From Actinomycetes bacterium (GTDB lineage: Bacteria > Actinomycetota > Acidimicrobiia > Acidimicrobiales > Acidimicrobiaceae): DNA of 64,000 nt. The DNA lies in NCBI GenBank assembly GCA_021819205.1, contig JAKARV010000005.1, positions 1 through 64,000 on the forward strand. The letters run 5' to 3'. Position 1 is the stretch's first letter; each line of letters starts with the position of its first letter. Both the position numbers and the translations under genes were made by a program. This document shows, piece after piece, positions 8,979 through 17,964 of the stretch. A model generated the notes under the pieces. That model did no database searches and was not told the origin of the DNA. It was given only the letters and a program-made list of their open reading frames with translations.

Positions 8979-9877
8979 GCCGGTGGATATCCCGGGCGCA
9001 GCTCTACTCGATTGCGTCCCGAGTACTTTGGGCGTCGCCGCGGTGGCTTGATCCTGCCGTTTGGTGGTTGGCGGGAATTGGAGCTTATGCTTTGGCCCCT
9101 AAAGCACGCAGGCAAGTGCGGGAGAACCAGATGGCGGTTGCTGGTTTTCGCCGGTCTTCGGGGATTGCGCTGCGTTTCGTTGCCGAGGTTCGCACCGCGT
9201 TGGCTTTCGTCTACTATCTCCGCTACTTTGTGGAGCTGCTCGAGTTGCCGTTTTTGAGCACGGAAGCCGTTTCGGCGCCAATTGTGGCTTACGACACCGG
9301 GGAGTTCCTCGATCTGGCACGGGAAAAGAAGCCGGTTATTGCCGTACTTGCCCATACCGGCAATTGGGATTGGGGAGGTTCCTGGGTTGCGACCAATATT
9401 CGCGGTCTAACCGCCGTGGCCGAAGACCTGGTGGATCCGGACGTTGCCCGATGGTTCGTGGAGCTTCGCCGTGCCAAGGGTATCGAGGTCGTTCTTCTGG
9501 GCAGTGGTGTCACTTCCAGCTTGCTCAGGACTCTAGGAGCCGGGGGACTGGTAGCACTGGTGATGGATCGGGATATCTCTGGTGCGGGTGTCAAGGTGGA
9601 GATGTTCGGCCGGTCTGTCCGGCTGCCGGCCGGTCCGGGAGTGCTCGCTGCAATAGGTGGGGCGCCGATAGTTCCGGTGGCGACATATCACGGGCGCGGC
9701 CGGAAGCAGGTGATCCGTTTTTATCCGAGCGTCAAGCCGCTGGAGGGGGTTTCACGGCACGAGCAGGCTGAGTACCTCACTCAGGAACTGGCTAAAAGGT
9801 TAGAGCAGATCATTGCGGCAGCGCCCAGCCAGTGGCACAACTTTCAGCCGTACTTTATTGACCAAGACGGGCACTAG
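8975..9877 (+). CDS. patA: PI-mannoside acyltransferase (LPLAT family, PatA-like)
   Basis: Acyltransferase of the lysophospholipid/lauroyl transferase family, predicted to acylate the mannose of phosphatidylinositol mannosides at the inner face of the membrane. The catalytic H-x4-D motif is visible as HTGNWD near residues 129-134, with later family blocks VMDRDISGAG and PIVPVATYH. Length 300 aa is typical. It overlaps pgsA by 4 bases, and pimA follows directly at its stop, so the three are one transcription unit. Confidence 0.85.
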   Translation: MSRWISRAQLYSIASRVLWASPRWLDPAVWWLAGIGAYALAPKARRQVRENQMAVAGFRRSSGIALRFVAEVRTALAFVYYLRYFVELLELPFLSTEAVSAPIVAYDTGEFLDLAREKKPVIAVLAHTGNWDWGGSWVATNIRGLTAVAEDLVDPDVARWFVELRRAKGIEVVLLGSGVTSSLLRTLGAGGLVALVMDRDISGAGVKVEMFGRSVRLPAGPGVLAAIGGAPIVPVATYHGRGRKQVIRFYPSVKPLEGVSRHEQAEYLTQELAKRLEQIIAAAPSQWHNFQPYFIDQDGH

Positions 9878-10933
9878 GTGAGAGTCCTCGAGATCAGTCC
9901 CTACGACTTTGCGGCACCGGGGGGAGTACAAGGCCAGGTCCTTGGGTTGGCCGCTGCGTTCGAGCGTACCGGGATTGAGGTTGCGGTAGCGGGTCCGAAC
10001 GCGCGAGCCGTCGGCGGTCTCGACCTCGGATTTGGCGTACCCATTGCGGCAAACGGCTCCGTGGCGAGGGTCGCGCTGAATCCGGCAGGGCTAGCCCGCT
10101 TGCGGCGGTGCCGGGATGTCGACATCGTTCACCTTCACGAACCAGTGGCGCCGCTGATAGCCCAGGCGGCGCTGCTGTTTCTCGGCGATCTTCCGGTTGT
10201 CGGAACGTTTCACCGTTCCGGCGTTTCGATCTGGTATCGAGTTTGGGGCAAAATAGCGTACCCGTTAACCGTGCGGCTCTCATCCGCTGTCGCGGTTTCG
10301 GCGTTGGCTGCAGAGACGGCGTCTAACGGAGCTGGCGCTTATCCCGTCAAGGTGATTCCAAATGGCATTGATCTACGCCGGTTTTCCTCCGTGTCATCCA
10401 AACCCATCGGTAAACGGATTCTTTTTGTGGGGCGGTTGGAACCGAGAAAGGGTATCGAGGTTCTTCTTGAAGCTATGAGAAGCGTACGCACTCCTGGCGC
10501 AACGCTTACCATTGTTGGGGATGGGCCACTTAATGGAGTGGTTCAGAGCGCCGCTCGTCGCGATTTGCGCATCAGGACACTGGGGACGGTAGGCGACGAA
10601 ATGCTTTTCCGGGAGTTGAGGGCCGCGGATCTTCTCGTGGCTCCGTCGATTTCTGGAGAGTCCTTCGGCGTGGTGCTTCTGGAAGGGATGGCGGCAGGAT
10701 GTGCCGTCGTTGCCAGCGACATCCGCGCGTACAGGGAGGTGCTTGGTGACCGTGATTTTCCAGTCCTAGTCCCCCCGGGTTCGGCAGCGGCCCTCGCTTT
10801 GGCGATCGAGCAGGTGCTCTCCAACCCGAAGGCGGCGTCTTTGCTCCGGCAGGATGGAGTGGAGCGCGTATTGCAGTACGATTTTGGGGTGATAGCCCAG
10901 GAGTATTTGGCGCTTTTTGAGACTTTGGTTTGA
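9878..10933 (+). CDS. pimA: Phosphatidylinositol alpha-mannosyltransferase PimA
   Basis: GT4-family glycosyltransferase expected to add the first mannose from GDP-mannose to phosphatidylinositol. The N-terminal acceptor domain begins MRVLEISPYDFAAPGG with the GGVQ loop. The C-terminal donor domain carries FVGRLEPRKG and the E-x7-E signature in PSISGESFGVVLLEGMA. The identity is supported strongly by the pgsA-patA-pimA order. The GTG start touches the patA stop. Length 351 aa is normal. Confidence 0.88.
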   Translation: MRVLEISPYDFAAPGGVQGQVLGLAAAFERTGIEVAVAGPNARAVGGLDLGFGVPIAANGSVARVALNPAGLARLRRCRDVDIVHLHEPVAPLIAQAALLFLGDLPVVGTFHRSGVSIWYRVWGKIAYPLTVRLSSAVAVSALAAETASNGAGAYPVKVIPNGIDLRRFSSVSSKPIGKRILFVGRLEPRKGIEVLLEAMRSVRTPGATLTIVGDGPLNGVVQSAARRDLRIRTLGTVGDEMLFRELRAADLLVAPSISGESFGVVLLEGMAAGCAVVASDIRAYREVLGDRDFPVLVPPGSAAALALAIEQVLSNPKAASLLRQDGVERVLQYDFGVIAQEYLALFETLV

Positions 10934-10942
10934 GGTGGAGTG

Positions 10943-11758
10943 ATGGGCAGACGCGTTGAGGAGAGGATCTGGGGTACCGGACAGCCGCACCCGCTGAGGC
11001 GCAGGATGTCTATGGTCGTCGTCCGTTATGGACTGCTTGCGGTTGGGGTGTGGGCGGTCATCTCTTTGATGGGAGTTGCATTCGGTGCGCTGTTCTCGTG
11101 GAGTTTGCTGGCGATTTTCATACCTTTGGGGCTCGTCATCGGGCTGGGAACCGCGCTATTGATCTTGGTGAGATCGTCACTTTCCATAGGTGCAGACCTA
11201 CCGTACCTCGAACCGTCGGCGGTTGACGGTTCGAGGATCAGCGCACTTATCGAAGGGGTTGGGCAGCAGCTTGGTATATCGGATGCTCGGGTCCGGATTT
11301 TGAACGATTCGTCGATCAACGCTACGGTGGTTCCGAGGGGTCGCCAACACTACGAGCTGGTGGTGACCAAAGGGAGCTTGGATAACCTCGACTGGATCGA
11401 GCTTGAGGCGATGGTGGCGAGGGAACTGGTAGCGGCTCGTTCTGGTATCGTTTGGTACAATGCGGCTCTTGCTGGATTGCAGATGGCCTTTCATCAAGGG
11501 CGGTTGGGGATGGCGGACTGGCAGAGGCAGGAGGCGGCGATGCTGGACCTCGCGGGTGCTGGCGCCACGCGGTACCCCCCGGCCATGTCGCACCTGCTTC
11601 TTGCCGCGCTTGAGTTTCAGGACGATGGAAAACCGTTGCCATTTGCTCCCTGGTTGTGGCTGTACCCTCGCGGTATGCCCAACGCCGACGCCGACATGGA
11701 GCTGAGGGCGGGCTACATCGCTGACGAGGTTTGGACCGCACACAGTTCGGGCGAGTAG
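10943..11758 (+). CDS. Membrane protein, M48-peptidase-derived with lost zinc site
   Basis: Two hydrophobic segments (about residues 27-51 and 54-77) are followed by a domain laid out like M48/HtpX peptidases: an N-x-x-x-NA block (residues 121-127), a V-T-K-G-S-L block, and LEAMVARELVAARSG. In an active M48 enzyme the last block reads HExxH; here it is R160-E161-L-V-A164, so both zinc histidines are gone. I infer a non-catalytic scaffold or sensor. The gene starts a few bases after pimA and precedes pdxS. ATG 10943 is chosen over the adjacent GTG 10940 for spacing to GAGGTGG. Confidence 0.65.
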   Translation: MGRRVEERIWGTGQPHPLRRRMSMVVVRYGLLAVGVWAVISLMGVAFGALFSWSLLAIFIPLGLVIGLGTALLILVRSSLSIGADLPYLEPSAVDGSRISALIEGVGQQLGISDARVRILNDSSINATVVPRGRQHYELVVTKGSLDNLDWIELEAMVARELVAARSGIVWYNAALAGLQMAFHQGRLGMADWQRQEAAMLDLAGAGATRYPPAMSHLLLAALEFQDDGKPLPFAPWLWLYPRGMPNADADMELRAGYIADEVWTAHSSGE

Positions 11759-11810
11759 TGGCTGTTGGCGGCTCGTTCCGGTGTTGCTGCCTAACGAATC
11801 AGACAACTAT

Positions 11811-11839
11811 GTGTTGTAACTAATTAAACTATGTAACAC
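11811..11839. promoter_or_regulatory. AT-rich imperfect dyad upstream of pdxS
   Basis: The 100 bases before pdxS contain a sharply AT-rich stretch with an imperfect inverted repeat: GTGTTGTA at 11811-11818 against TGTAACAC at 11832-11839. It probably contains the pdxST promoter or a regulator site. No PdxR-type regulator gene is nearby in this window. Confidence 0.35.
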
Positions 11840-11860
11840 CTATCGATTTGAGGAGGGCCG

Positions 11861-12748
11861 GTGGCAGAGTTCGAAGAGGGCACGGCAAGAGTCAAGCGGG
11901 GACTGGCTGAGATGCTTCGCGGCGGCGTGGTGATGGATGTGGTCAACGCCGAGCAGGCGAAGGTGGCTGAAGATGCCGGCGCGGTTGCGGTTATGGCTTT
12001 GGAACGAGTTCCAGCGGATATTCGCCGCGATGGCGGGGTTGCCAGGATGAGCGACCCGGCGCTGATCGAGGAGATCCAAGCAGCGGTCACTGTGCCCGTG
12101 ATGGCAAAGGTTCGGATCGGGCACTTCGGCGAGGCGCAGCTTCTCGAGGTGCTCGAGGTTGACTACATCGACGAGAGCGAAGTGTTGACTCCAGCCGATG
12201 AAGAGTATCACATTGACAAGTGGGGCTTCAAGGTGCCATTTGTCTGTGGAGCGACGAACTTGGGGGAGGCGTTGCGGAGAATATCCGAGGGTGCGGCGTT
12301 GATCCGTTCCAAGGGTGAGGCCGGAACTGGAAACGTTGTAGAGGCGGTGCGGCACCTGCGATCGATCACTGCGGACCTTCGCGCGATCGCCTCTGCGTCT
12401 CCGGAGGAGCTTTTTGGATGGGCAAAGCGCTTGTCGGCACCGTATGAACTGGTTGCTGAGATAAACCGCAACGGCGGCCACCTTCCGGTTCCGCTGTTTT
12501 GCGCAGGCGGGATCGCGACTCCGGCGGATGCGGCTCTGGTGATGCAGCTGGGTGCGGAGGCGAACTTTGTGGGTTCGGGGATCTTCAAATCGGGGGATCC
12601 CGCCAAGAGGGCACGGGCTATTGTCGAGGCTACCGCCCACTTTAACGATCCTGAGCGTGTTCTTGCTGTCTCCCGCAACCTCGGTGAACCCATGGTTGGA
12701 ATTGAGATGAGTACGCTTGAGCAGCACCTAGCGGAGCGCGGCTGGTAA
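11861..12748 (+). CDS. pdxS: Pyridoxal 5'-phosphate synthase, synthase subunit PdxS
   Basis: Makes pyridoxal phosphate from ribose 5-phosphate, glyceraldehyde 3-phosphate and ammonia supplied by PdxT. Nearly invariant blocks are present: [36 protein letters not shown] (catalytic lysine near residue 83), [11 protein letters not shown] and GIFKSGDP. At 295 aa it is full length. The GTG start has AGGAGGG at 11851-11857. pdxT follows after one base. Confidence 0.97.
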   Translation: MAEFEEGTARVKRGLAEMLRGGVVMDVVNAEQAKVAEDAGAVAVMALERVPADIRRDGGVARMSDPALIEEIQAAVTVPVMAKVRIGHFGEAQLLEVLEVDYIDESEVLTPADEEYHIDKWGFKVPFVCGATNLGEALRRISEGAALIRSKGEAGTGNVVEAVRHLRSITADLRAIASASPEELFGWAKRLSAPYELVAEINRNGGHLPVPLFCAGGIATPADAALVMQLGAEANFVGSGIFKSGDPAKRARAIVEATAHFNDPERVLAVSRNLGEPMVGIEMSTLEQHLAERGW

Positions 12749-12749
12749 G

Positions 12750-13358
12750 TTGGCGATTGGCGTAGTTGCGGTTCAAGGAGACTTCGCCGAGCACGCGGCG
12801 GTATTGGAGGGCGCGGGCTTTTCGCCGAAGCTGGTAAGGGGATACCGCGACCTCTTCGGTGTCGATGGTTTGGTTCTGCCGGGGGGCGAGTCGACCACCC
12901 AGGCAAAGCTGATCGACTCCGCAGGTCTTCGATCGCCCTTGGAGGGACTGATTCGCGAAGGGATGCCGGTGCTTGGGACGTGCGCCGGGCTGATAATGCT
13001 GTCTCGGACGATAATCGGCGGCCGGCCCGATCAGTGGAGCTTTGACTTTCTGGACGTTGAGGTGCTTCGCAACGGTTTTGGCCGACAAGTGCGATCATTT
13101 GAGGCAGAGTTGCCGGTAGCCGGGCTTTTGGGGGCGATGCATGCGGTATTCATCAGGGCTCCGGTGATCGTCGCGGCGGGGGAAGGCGTAGATGTGCTTG
13201 CGGAGGTTGCGTACAAGTTCGTCGATGGGACGACGAGAGTGCTTCCAGTCGTGGTGCAACGCAATAATGTACTTGCAGCTGCGTTTCACCCCGAGTTGGT
13301 CGGCGATAGCAGGCTCCATGTCCTGGCATTTGGCGCTCCCGCCGAAAAATTGATCTAG
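12750..13358 (+). CDS. pdxT: Pyridoxal 5'-phosphate synthase, glutaminase subunit PdxT
   Basis: Class I glutamine amidotransferase that releases ammonia for PdxS. GGESTTQ binds glutamine, the nucleophilic cysteine is in GTCAGLIML, and the His/Glu pair is in AAFHPEL near the C-terminus. Length about 202 aa is normal. The TTG start lies one base after the pdxS stop, so the pair is coupled. Confidence 0.95.
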   Translation: MAIGVVAVQGDFAEHAAVLEGAGFSPKLVRGYRDLFGVDGLVLPGGESTTQAKLIDSAGLRSPLEGLIREGMPVLGTCAGLIMLSRTIIGGRPDQWSFDFLDVEVLRNGFGRQVRSFEAELPVAGLLGAMHAVFIRAPVIVAAGEGVDVLAEVAYKFVDGTTRVLPVVVQRNNVLAAAFHPELVGDSRLHVLAFGAPAEKLI

Positions 13359-13395
13359 GGTAGGATTCAATCCGGATTTCCTAAGAGGTTTATGT

Positions 13396-14145
13396 ATGTC
13401 AGGTCATTCGAAGTGGGCGACGATAAAGCACAAGAAGGGCGCTCAGGACAAGGCCCGCGGAAAGCTTTTTGCCAAGTTGATCCGACAGATCGAGGTCGCC
13501 GCCAGGGAGGGTGGTGGCGACGTTGGTTCCAACGCAACGCTTCGGACCATGGTTCAGAAGGCTCGCGACAACTCGGTACCGGTAGCCACTATCGACCGCG
13601 CGGTGAAGCGCGGGACCGGGGAGCTTGAGGGGGTCCGGTACGAGGCCATCTCTTATGAAGGTTACGGCCCTGGAGGGGTCGCGGTGATCGTCGAGTGCCT
13701 TACCGACAACCGCAACCGCACCGGCGCTGACGTCCGGTCGGCTTTCTCGAAGTCGGGGGGGTCGCTAGCGGAACCGGGTGCGGTCTCCTGGCAATTTGCC
13801 CGGAAGGGCGTAGTCCGAGTGTCGGGCGACGCGGACGAGGAGAGACTTTTCACCGCGGCTGTTGGCGCGGGTGCAGATGACGTATCCGATGGCGAAGATG
13901 GCTGGCAGGTGACGTGTTCACCAACGGATATGGCTGCAGTCAAGACGGCTATCGAGGTGGAGGGGTTCGAGGTTCTCGCTGCTGAAGTTGTGCTTTTGCC
14001 CCAGTCATCGGTTCCGGTCTCCGACGAGGCGGACGCCAGGAAGGTGCTTAGGCTGGTGGAGATGCTTGAGGACCTTGATGACGTCCAGGAGGTAATTGCC
14101 AACTTCGATATCCCGGACGCGATTCTGGAGGGGATGGTGGAGTAG
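13396..14145 (+). CDS. yebC: YebC/PmpR-family protein
   Basis: The hallmark N-terminus SGHSKWATIKHKKGAQD and the GYGPGGVAVIVE block identify the family. YebC proteins are described as transcriptional regulators and as ribosome-associated factors that help at proline stretches. Length 249 aa is normal. The ATG at 13396 has AAGAGG upstream. It sits between pdxT and the ruv genes, as in other actinobacteria. Confidence 0.95.
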   Translation: MSGHSKWATIKHKKGAQDKARGKLFAKLIRQIEVAAREGGGDVGSNATLRTMVQKARDNSVPVATIDRAVKRGTGELEGVRYEAISYEGYGPGGVAVIVECLTDNRNRTGADVRSAFSKSGGSLAEPGAVSWQFARKGVVRVSGDADEERLFTAAVGAGADDVSDGEDGWQVTCSPTDMAAVKTAIEVEGFEVLAAEVVLLPQSSVPVSDEADARKVLRLVEMLEDLDDVQEVIANFDIPDAILEGMVE

Positions 14146-14610
14146 ATGGCCGATCTGGCTGTCGGCGATCGGGCACCGGAGTTTGTTCTTCCTGGCACTG
14201 ATGGGAAGACGTATAGGCTCGAGGAGTTCGAGGGTTTTCCCGTTGTTCTGGCTTTCTACCCGAGCGACTTTTCACCGGTATGTACGATGCAACTCCGTGC
14301 TTACTCCAGCGCGATCGAGGACTTTCGGAGTTACGGTGCGGTGATGCTTGGACTGTCTCCGCAAGACGTCGAGTCACACACCTCCTTCAAGGAAAGATTG
14401 GGCATTCCCTTTCCGCTGCTGGCCGATACCGAATCAGAGGTGGCCAAGCGCTACGGCGTGATCGGTCCGGTGGGCTTCTACCGGCGGTCAGTTTTCGTGC
14501 TCGATCGGGAGCACAAGATCTCTTACCGGCACGTCTCTCGGGCCGGAATGACATTTCGAAGCTCTAGCGAGCTTCTTCAAGCAGTAGAGAAGGCGACCGC
14601 GGCGGAGTAA
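14146..14610 (+). CDS. Peroxiredoxin, Bcp/AhpE-like
   Basis: Thiol peroxidase with a thioredoxin fold. The peroxidatic cysteine lies in [11 protein letters not shown] near residue 47; the usual Thr three residues before it is Ser. I find no second cysteine in the protein, so it is a 1-Cys enzyme that needs an outside thiol for recycling. Length 154 aa is right. It starts directly after the yebC stop. Confidence 0.88.
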   Translation: MADLAVGDRAPEFVLPGTDGKTYRLEEFEGFPVVLAFYPSDFSPVCTMQLRAYSSAIEDFRSYGAVMLGLSPQDVESHTSFKERLGIPFPLLADTESEVAKRYGVIGPVGFYRRSVFVLDREHKISYRHVSRAGMTFRSSSELLQAVEKATAAE

Positions 14611-14737
14611 GCGTACGACAGTGGATCGGTGCTATCCGGAGTTGGCAATCCTTTCGATCATTTGTATCAAATCTTCAGCTCGCCGCCGGGATTGCGGGTA
14701 ACATCATTGATGGACTGGCGGTGAGGTAGCGATTGCT
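14611..14737 (+). other. Intergenic region before ruvC
   Basis: A gap of 127 bases with the probable promoter of ruvCAB. GAGGT at 14723-14727 is the ribosome-binding site for the TTG start. No further element is clear. Confidence 0.3.
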
Positions 14738-15220
14738 TTGAGAAACGTTTTGGGTATCGACCCTGGCTTGCGAAGGGTGGGCTACGCGGTGCTTTCTTCC
14801 GAGGGCGGGAGGATCTCGGTTGCCTGCGCTGGAGTGATCGAAACCTCGGGAGAGTTGCCAACGGGAGCAAGACTCGAGGATATCAGTGCCGGAGTGACCG
14901 AGCTGTTGGAGGAGTACCTTCCCGACTCATTGGTGATGGAGCGAATTTTGTTTTCGCGCAACGTCACGTCTGCCCTGCGTGTAGCTGAGGCGGTTGGCGT
15001 GATCAAGCTGGCGGCGAGGAGGTTTGGCTTGGAGGCGGTCGAGATCGGTGCGAACCAAGTGAAGCTGGCGCTTTCTGGCGATGGAAACGCGCCAAAAGTG
15101 CAGATGCAAAAGATTGTCGCCATGCTTCTTGATTTGCGATCGATCCCAAAGCCGGCTGACGTTGCCGACGCCGTAGCCATCGCTTACTCGTTTCTTGCGC
15201 GCGGCTGGGTGCCAATGTGA
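14738..15220 (+). CDS. ruvC: Holliday junction resolvase RuvC
   Basis: Endonuclease that cuts four-way junctions after branch migration by RuvAB. Acidic catalytic residues are visible in GIDPGLRRVGYA, in VMERILF, and in the C-terminal block PADVADAVAIA. At 160 aa it is slightly short but complete. The TTG start is the only one that keeps the first motif at the N-terminus. It overlaps ruvA by 4 bases (GTGA). Confidence 0.95.
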   Translation: MRNVLGIDPGLRRVGYAVLSSEGGRISVACAGVIETSGELPTGARLEDISAGVTELLEEYLPDSLVMERILFSRNVTSALRVAEAVGVIKLAARRFGLEAVEIGANQVKLALSGDGNAPKVQMQKIVAMLLDLRSIPKPADVADAVAIAYSFLARGWVPM

Positions 15221-15789
15221 TTGGGAGGCTATCAGGGCGCCTCGTCTTGATCGAGCCGCCGCACATCTTGATTGACGTTGCAGGGGTCGGTTACGAACTC
15301 GAAGTCGGAAGCGGCTTTGCCTCCGGGCTTAGTATCGGCGAGACGGTCGTGGCCTTTGTTCGTACCGTGGTGCGGCCGGATGCCCTAGTTCTTTACGGGT
15401 TTTCTACGGGCTTGGAACGACAGCTTTTTGATTCACTTCTTAAGATTCAGGGTGTCGGTCCCGCGTTGGCGCTCAACGCTATCGCAGCTCTTGGCGCTGA
15501 TGGCGTGTGGCAGGCAGTAGCGGAAGAAGATGTAATGCGCCTAAAGTCGATATCGGGAGTGGGTGAAAAGACGGCACGGCGGATTGTGATTGAGCTTGCC
15601 GCCGCGGCGCGCGGCTTTACCGGTGGCGGCGGCAACAATGGGTCAATCTTGCAAAAGGATGAACTTCGAGGCGCACTTGCAGCTCTCGGCTTTCGGCCCA
15701 GCGAAGTCGAGGCGGTGCTGCCGCGGATGCCCGAAGATCTTGAGCTCTCCGATTCGATCCGCTGGGCGCTTAAGGAGCTGCGCAGATGA
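15217..15789 (+). CDS. ruvA: Holliday junction branch migration protein RuvA
   Basis: Tetrameric DNA-binding subunit that clamps the four-way junction. The N-terminal OB domain begins MIGRLSGRLVLIEPPH. Helix-hairpin-helix motifs are seen in LLKIQGVGPALALNAI and LKSISGVGEKTARRIVIEL. The C-terminal RuvB-binding domain ends DSIRWALKELRR. Length 190 aa is typical. It overlaps ruvB by ATGA. Confidence 0.96.
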   Translation: MIGRLSGRLVLIEPPHILIDVAGVGYELEVGSGFASGLSIGETVVAFVRTVVRPDALVLYGFSTGLERQLFDSLLKIQGVGPALALNAIAALGADGVWQAVAEEDVMRLKSISGVGEKTARRIVIELAAAARGFTGGGGNNGSILQKDELRGALAALGFRPSEVEAVLPRMPEDLELSDSIRWALKELRR

Positions 15790-16844
15790 GTCCAAGGCGG
15801 GATGTGGTTCACGATAACGGGGCAGTGTTTGAGCCACGGATCAATACGAACTCCGGCTTTATCGATACCTACGACGCACAGCTCGATACCGCTCTTCGTC
15901 CCGGCGACTTGGACGAGTTCATCGGCCAGGAGGAGATGAAGTCTCAGCTTCGGGTGGTGCTTGGGGCGGCGCGCAATCGCAACGAGACACCGGATCACCT
16001 TCTTTTTGCCGGTCCGCCTGGCCTCGGCAAGACCTCCCTCGCCTTTATAGTGGCTAGGGAGATGGGGGTGGGAACTCGAGTGACATCCGGTCCTGCCCTC
16101 GGAAGAGTGGGTGATCTGGCGGCGGTTCTCGCCGATCTCAAAGAGGGTGACATCCTCTTTATCGATGAGATCCATCGCTTGCCCAAACCGGTCGAGGAGC
16201 TTCTGTACGTGGCTATGGAGGACTTCCGGCTCGATGTCATCATCGGCAAAGGGCCGGGTGCGCGCACGCTACGACTGGAGATTCCCAGATTTACACTCGT
16301 CGGTGCGACAACCCGGGCCGGAATGGTCTCTGCTCCGCTTCGTGACCGGTTCGGCTATCAATACCGGCTCAACTACTATCGCGACGACGATCTGGAGCTG
16401 ATTCTCAGACGGTCGGCATCGCTGCTCGGCGTGGAGCTTTTGGAAGACGCTGCGAGGCAAGTAGCTTCGCGCTCGCGGGGTACGCCGCGGCTTGCAAACC
16501 GGCTGCTGAGGCGGGTACGTGACTTTGCCGATGTCAATCACCGTAGCGTTGTCGACCTTCAGGTAGCCAGGGAGGCGCTTTCGCTTTTTGGGGTGGACGA
16601 GTTGGGACTCGACGTCGTTGACCTTCAGATTCTTCGGGTGTTGTGTGTGCAGTATCCGGGAAGACCGGTTGGGCTTAGCTCGCTTTCGGTCAGCGTGCAT
16701 GAGGATGCTGGGACGTTGGAGGAGGTTTATGAGCCCTTTCTTATTCAGCGGGGGTTGCTCGTACGTACACCGCGGGGCAGAGTAGCTACTGAACGCGCAT
16801 ACGAACACTTGGGTTTGGAGTCGGTCGGCACACTTCCGCTGTAG
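15786..16844 (+). CDS. ruvB: Holliday junction branch migration ATPase RuvB
   Basis: AAA+ motor of branch migration. Visible motifs are Walker A GPPGLGKTSLA, Walker B ILFIDEIHRL, sensor 1 VGATTRAG, the arginine finger in PLRDRFGY, and the C-terminal winged helix ending in PRGRVATERAYEHLGL. The start of the core, LDEFIGQEEMKSQL, is standard. Length 352 aa. It is the last gene of the ruvCAB operon. Confidence 0.97.
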   Translation: MSPRRDVVHDNGAVFEPRINTNSGFIDTYDAQLDTALRPGDLDEFIGQEEMKSQLRVVLGAARNRNETPDHLLFAGPPGLGKTSLAFIVAREMGVGTRVTSGPALGRVGDLAAVLADLKEGDILFIDEIHRLPKPVEELLYVAMEDFRLDVIIGKGPGARTLRLEIPRFTLVGATTRAGMVSAPLRDRFGYQYRLNYYRDDDLELILRRSASLLGVELLEDAARQVASRSRGTPRLANRLLRRVRDFADVNHRSVVDLQVAREALSLFGVDELGLDVVDLQILRVLCVQYPGRPVGLSSLSVSVHEDAGTLEEVYEPFLIQRGLLVRTPRGRVATERAYEHLGLESVGTLPL

Positions 16845-16937
16845 TGTTTCCGGTATGGCGGTCTTCGAGTCGGTCGCGCTCTCCGCGGTTGCGGTTTCCG
16901 TTGGCCCCCTTGCTAGCCTTAAGAGGAAGGGGACGGG

Positions 16938-16943
16938 GATAAT
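16938..16943 (+). promoter_or_regulatory. Candidate -10 element before the zinc-ribbon operon
   Basis: GATAAT preceded by GGGG lies 33 bases before the GTG of the zinc-ribbon gene, in an otherwise empty 130-base gap after ruvB. No good -35 is seen at 17-18 bases. This fits the -10-dominated promoters of actinobacteria but is weak evidence. Confidence 0.3.
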
Positions 16944-16975
16944 GGTCGCGTCCTTTCTTGCTCCAAGGAGAGGGT

Positions 16976-17215
16976 GTGCGAAGGTACAGGTGCAGTAACT
17001 GTGGGAACGTGACTCGGTTCGATGTCACGGTGGCGACAAGGTCGCGCTGCTTTTATCACTATGACATCGAGGGAGTTCTGGTAATTGAGGATGTCGACGA
17101 GCTGTCTCGGGTTGTGGAGGAGGTCTCTTGCCGCTGGTGCAATACGGGCAAGTTTGTCGAGATCCTTGACCAGAATTATCTTGTCGATTTGAACTCGGCG
17201 AGCGACGCCCTGTGA
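16976..17215 (+). CDS. Small zinc-ribbon protein
   Basis: 79-residue protein with two CxxC knuckles: YRCSNCGN at the N-terminus and VSCRWCNTG at about residue 50, a spacing expected for a zinc ribbon. The middle contains an acidic, hydrophobic stretch (LVIEDVDELSRVVEEV). I do not recognise a named family. I chose the GTG at 16976 because AAGGAGAGG lies 3-4 bases upstream; a TTG at 16958 would put the ribosome-binding site inside the gene. It overlaps the reductase gene that follows by 4 bases, so it may act with it. Confidence 0.7.
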   Translation: MRRYRCSNCGNVTRFDVTVATRSRCFYHYDIEGVLVIEDVDELSRVVEEVSCRWCNTGKFVEILDQNYLVDLNSASDAL

Positions 17216-17958
17216 GCGAAACGAGGACGCGGAGGCCAGCGCCGGTCTGGCAAAGCGGGGAGGTGGTTGACGTTATCGAGGAGACACCGGAGACCAAGAG
17301 TCTTCGGATCCGCCTTCCTCAGCCGGTCGAGTTCCTCCCGGGTCAGTACTTCAACATTCGGATTCCGGTAGAGGGGCGTCCGCGCCCAATCCAACGCGCT
17401 TACTCAATAGGCTCGTCGCCTTTTCCGAATTTTGAGGTTATCGAGGTTGGCGTGAAGGAGATGCTCGGTGGTTTGGTGTCTCCGGTGCTCGTTCGGAAGA
17501 CGCCGGTAGGCGGCTCTCTTGAGGTGCGGGGGCCGTACGGAACTTTTACCTGGACGGAGGGCGATGGGGGCCCAGTCTTGATGGTCGCCGCGGGATCGGG
17601 GGTGGTCCCTTTCATGGGAATGATCCGTTACCAGCGCGAGCGGGGCACGGCGGTTCCGATGCACCTTCTCTTCAGCTCAAAGGCAGAAGAGTTCGTCATC
17701 TACCGTAGTGAGCTGGAAGCTATGGTGGCTTCGACTTCTTGGCTCGAAGTGTCGCATACCTTCACCCGCGATCCAACGAGCGCTACTCCACGTTTCAACA
17801 GGCGCATCGACAAGGAGATGGTTTCGGAGATCTTTGCGGAAGTTGGGCCGAAACTCGCATACGTCTGCGGCCCGCCGGAGATGGTGGATGACGTTGAACG
17901 AGCGCTGCTCGAGGGTGGAATGGACTCGGCATCGATCAAGACGGAGAAGTACGACTAG
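17212..17958 (+). CDS. FAD/NAD(P)-binding ferredoxin-reductase-like oxidoreductase
   Basis: Ferredoxin-NADP reductase fold without an iron-sulfur domain. FAD binding is shown by RAYSIGSSPF (RxYS) and by GQYFNI. The nucleotide-binding half has VAAGSGVVPFMGMIR and the C-terminal CGPPEMVDDVE. At 248 aa it is a stand-alone reductase module. The partner is unknown; the preceding zinc-ribbon gene overlaps it (GTGA) and QueG, an Fe-S/cobalamin enzyme needing reducing power, lies just downstream. That link is inference. Confidence 0.85.
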   Translation: MSETRTRRPAPVWQSGEVVDVIEETPETKSLRIRLPQPVEFLPGQYFNIRIPVEGRPRPIQRAYSIGSSPFPNFEVIEVGVKEMLGGLVSPVLVRKTPVGGSLEVRGPYGTFTWTEGDGGPVLMVAAGSGVVPFMGMIRYQRERGTAVPMHLLFSSKAEEFVIYRSELEAMVASTSWLEVSHTFTRDPTSATPRFNRRIDKEMVSEIFAEVGPKLAYVCGPPEMVDDVERALLEGGMDSASIKTEKYD

Positions 17959-17964
17959 AGGTCC

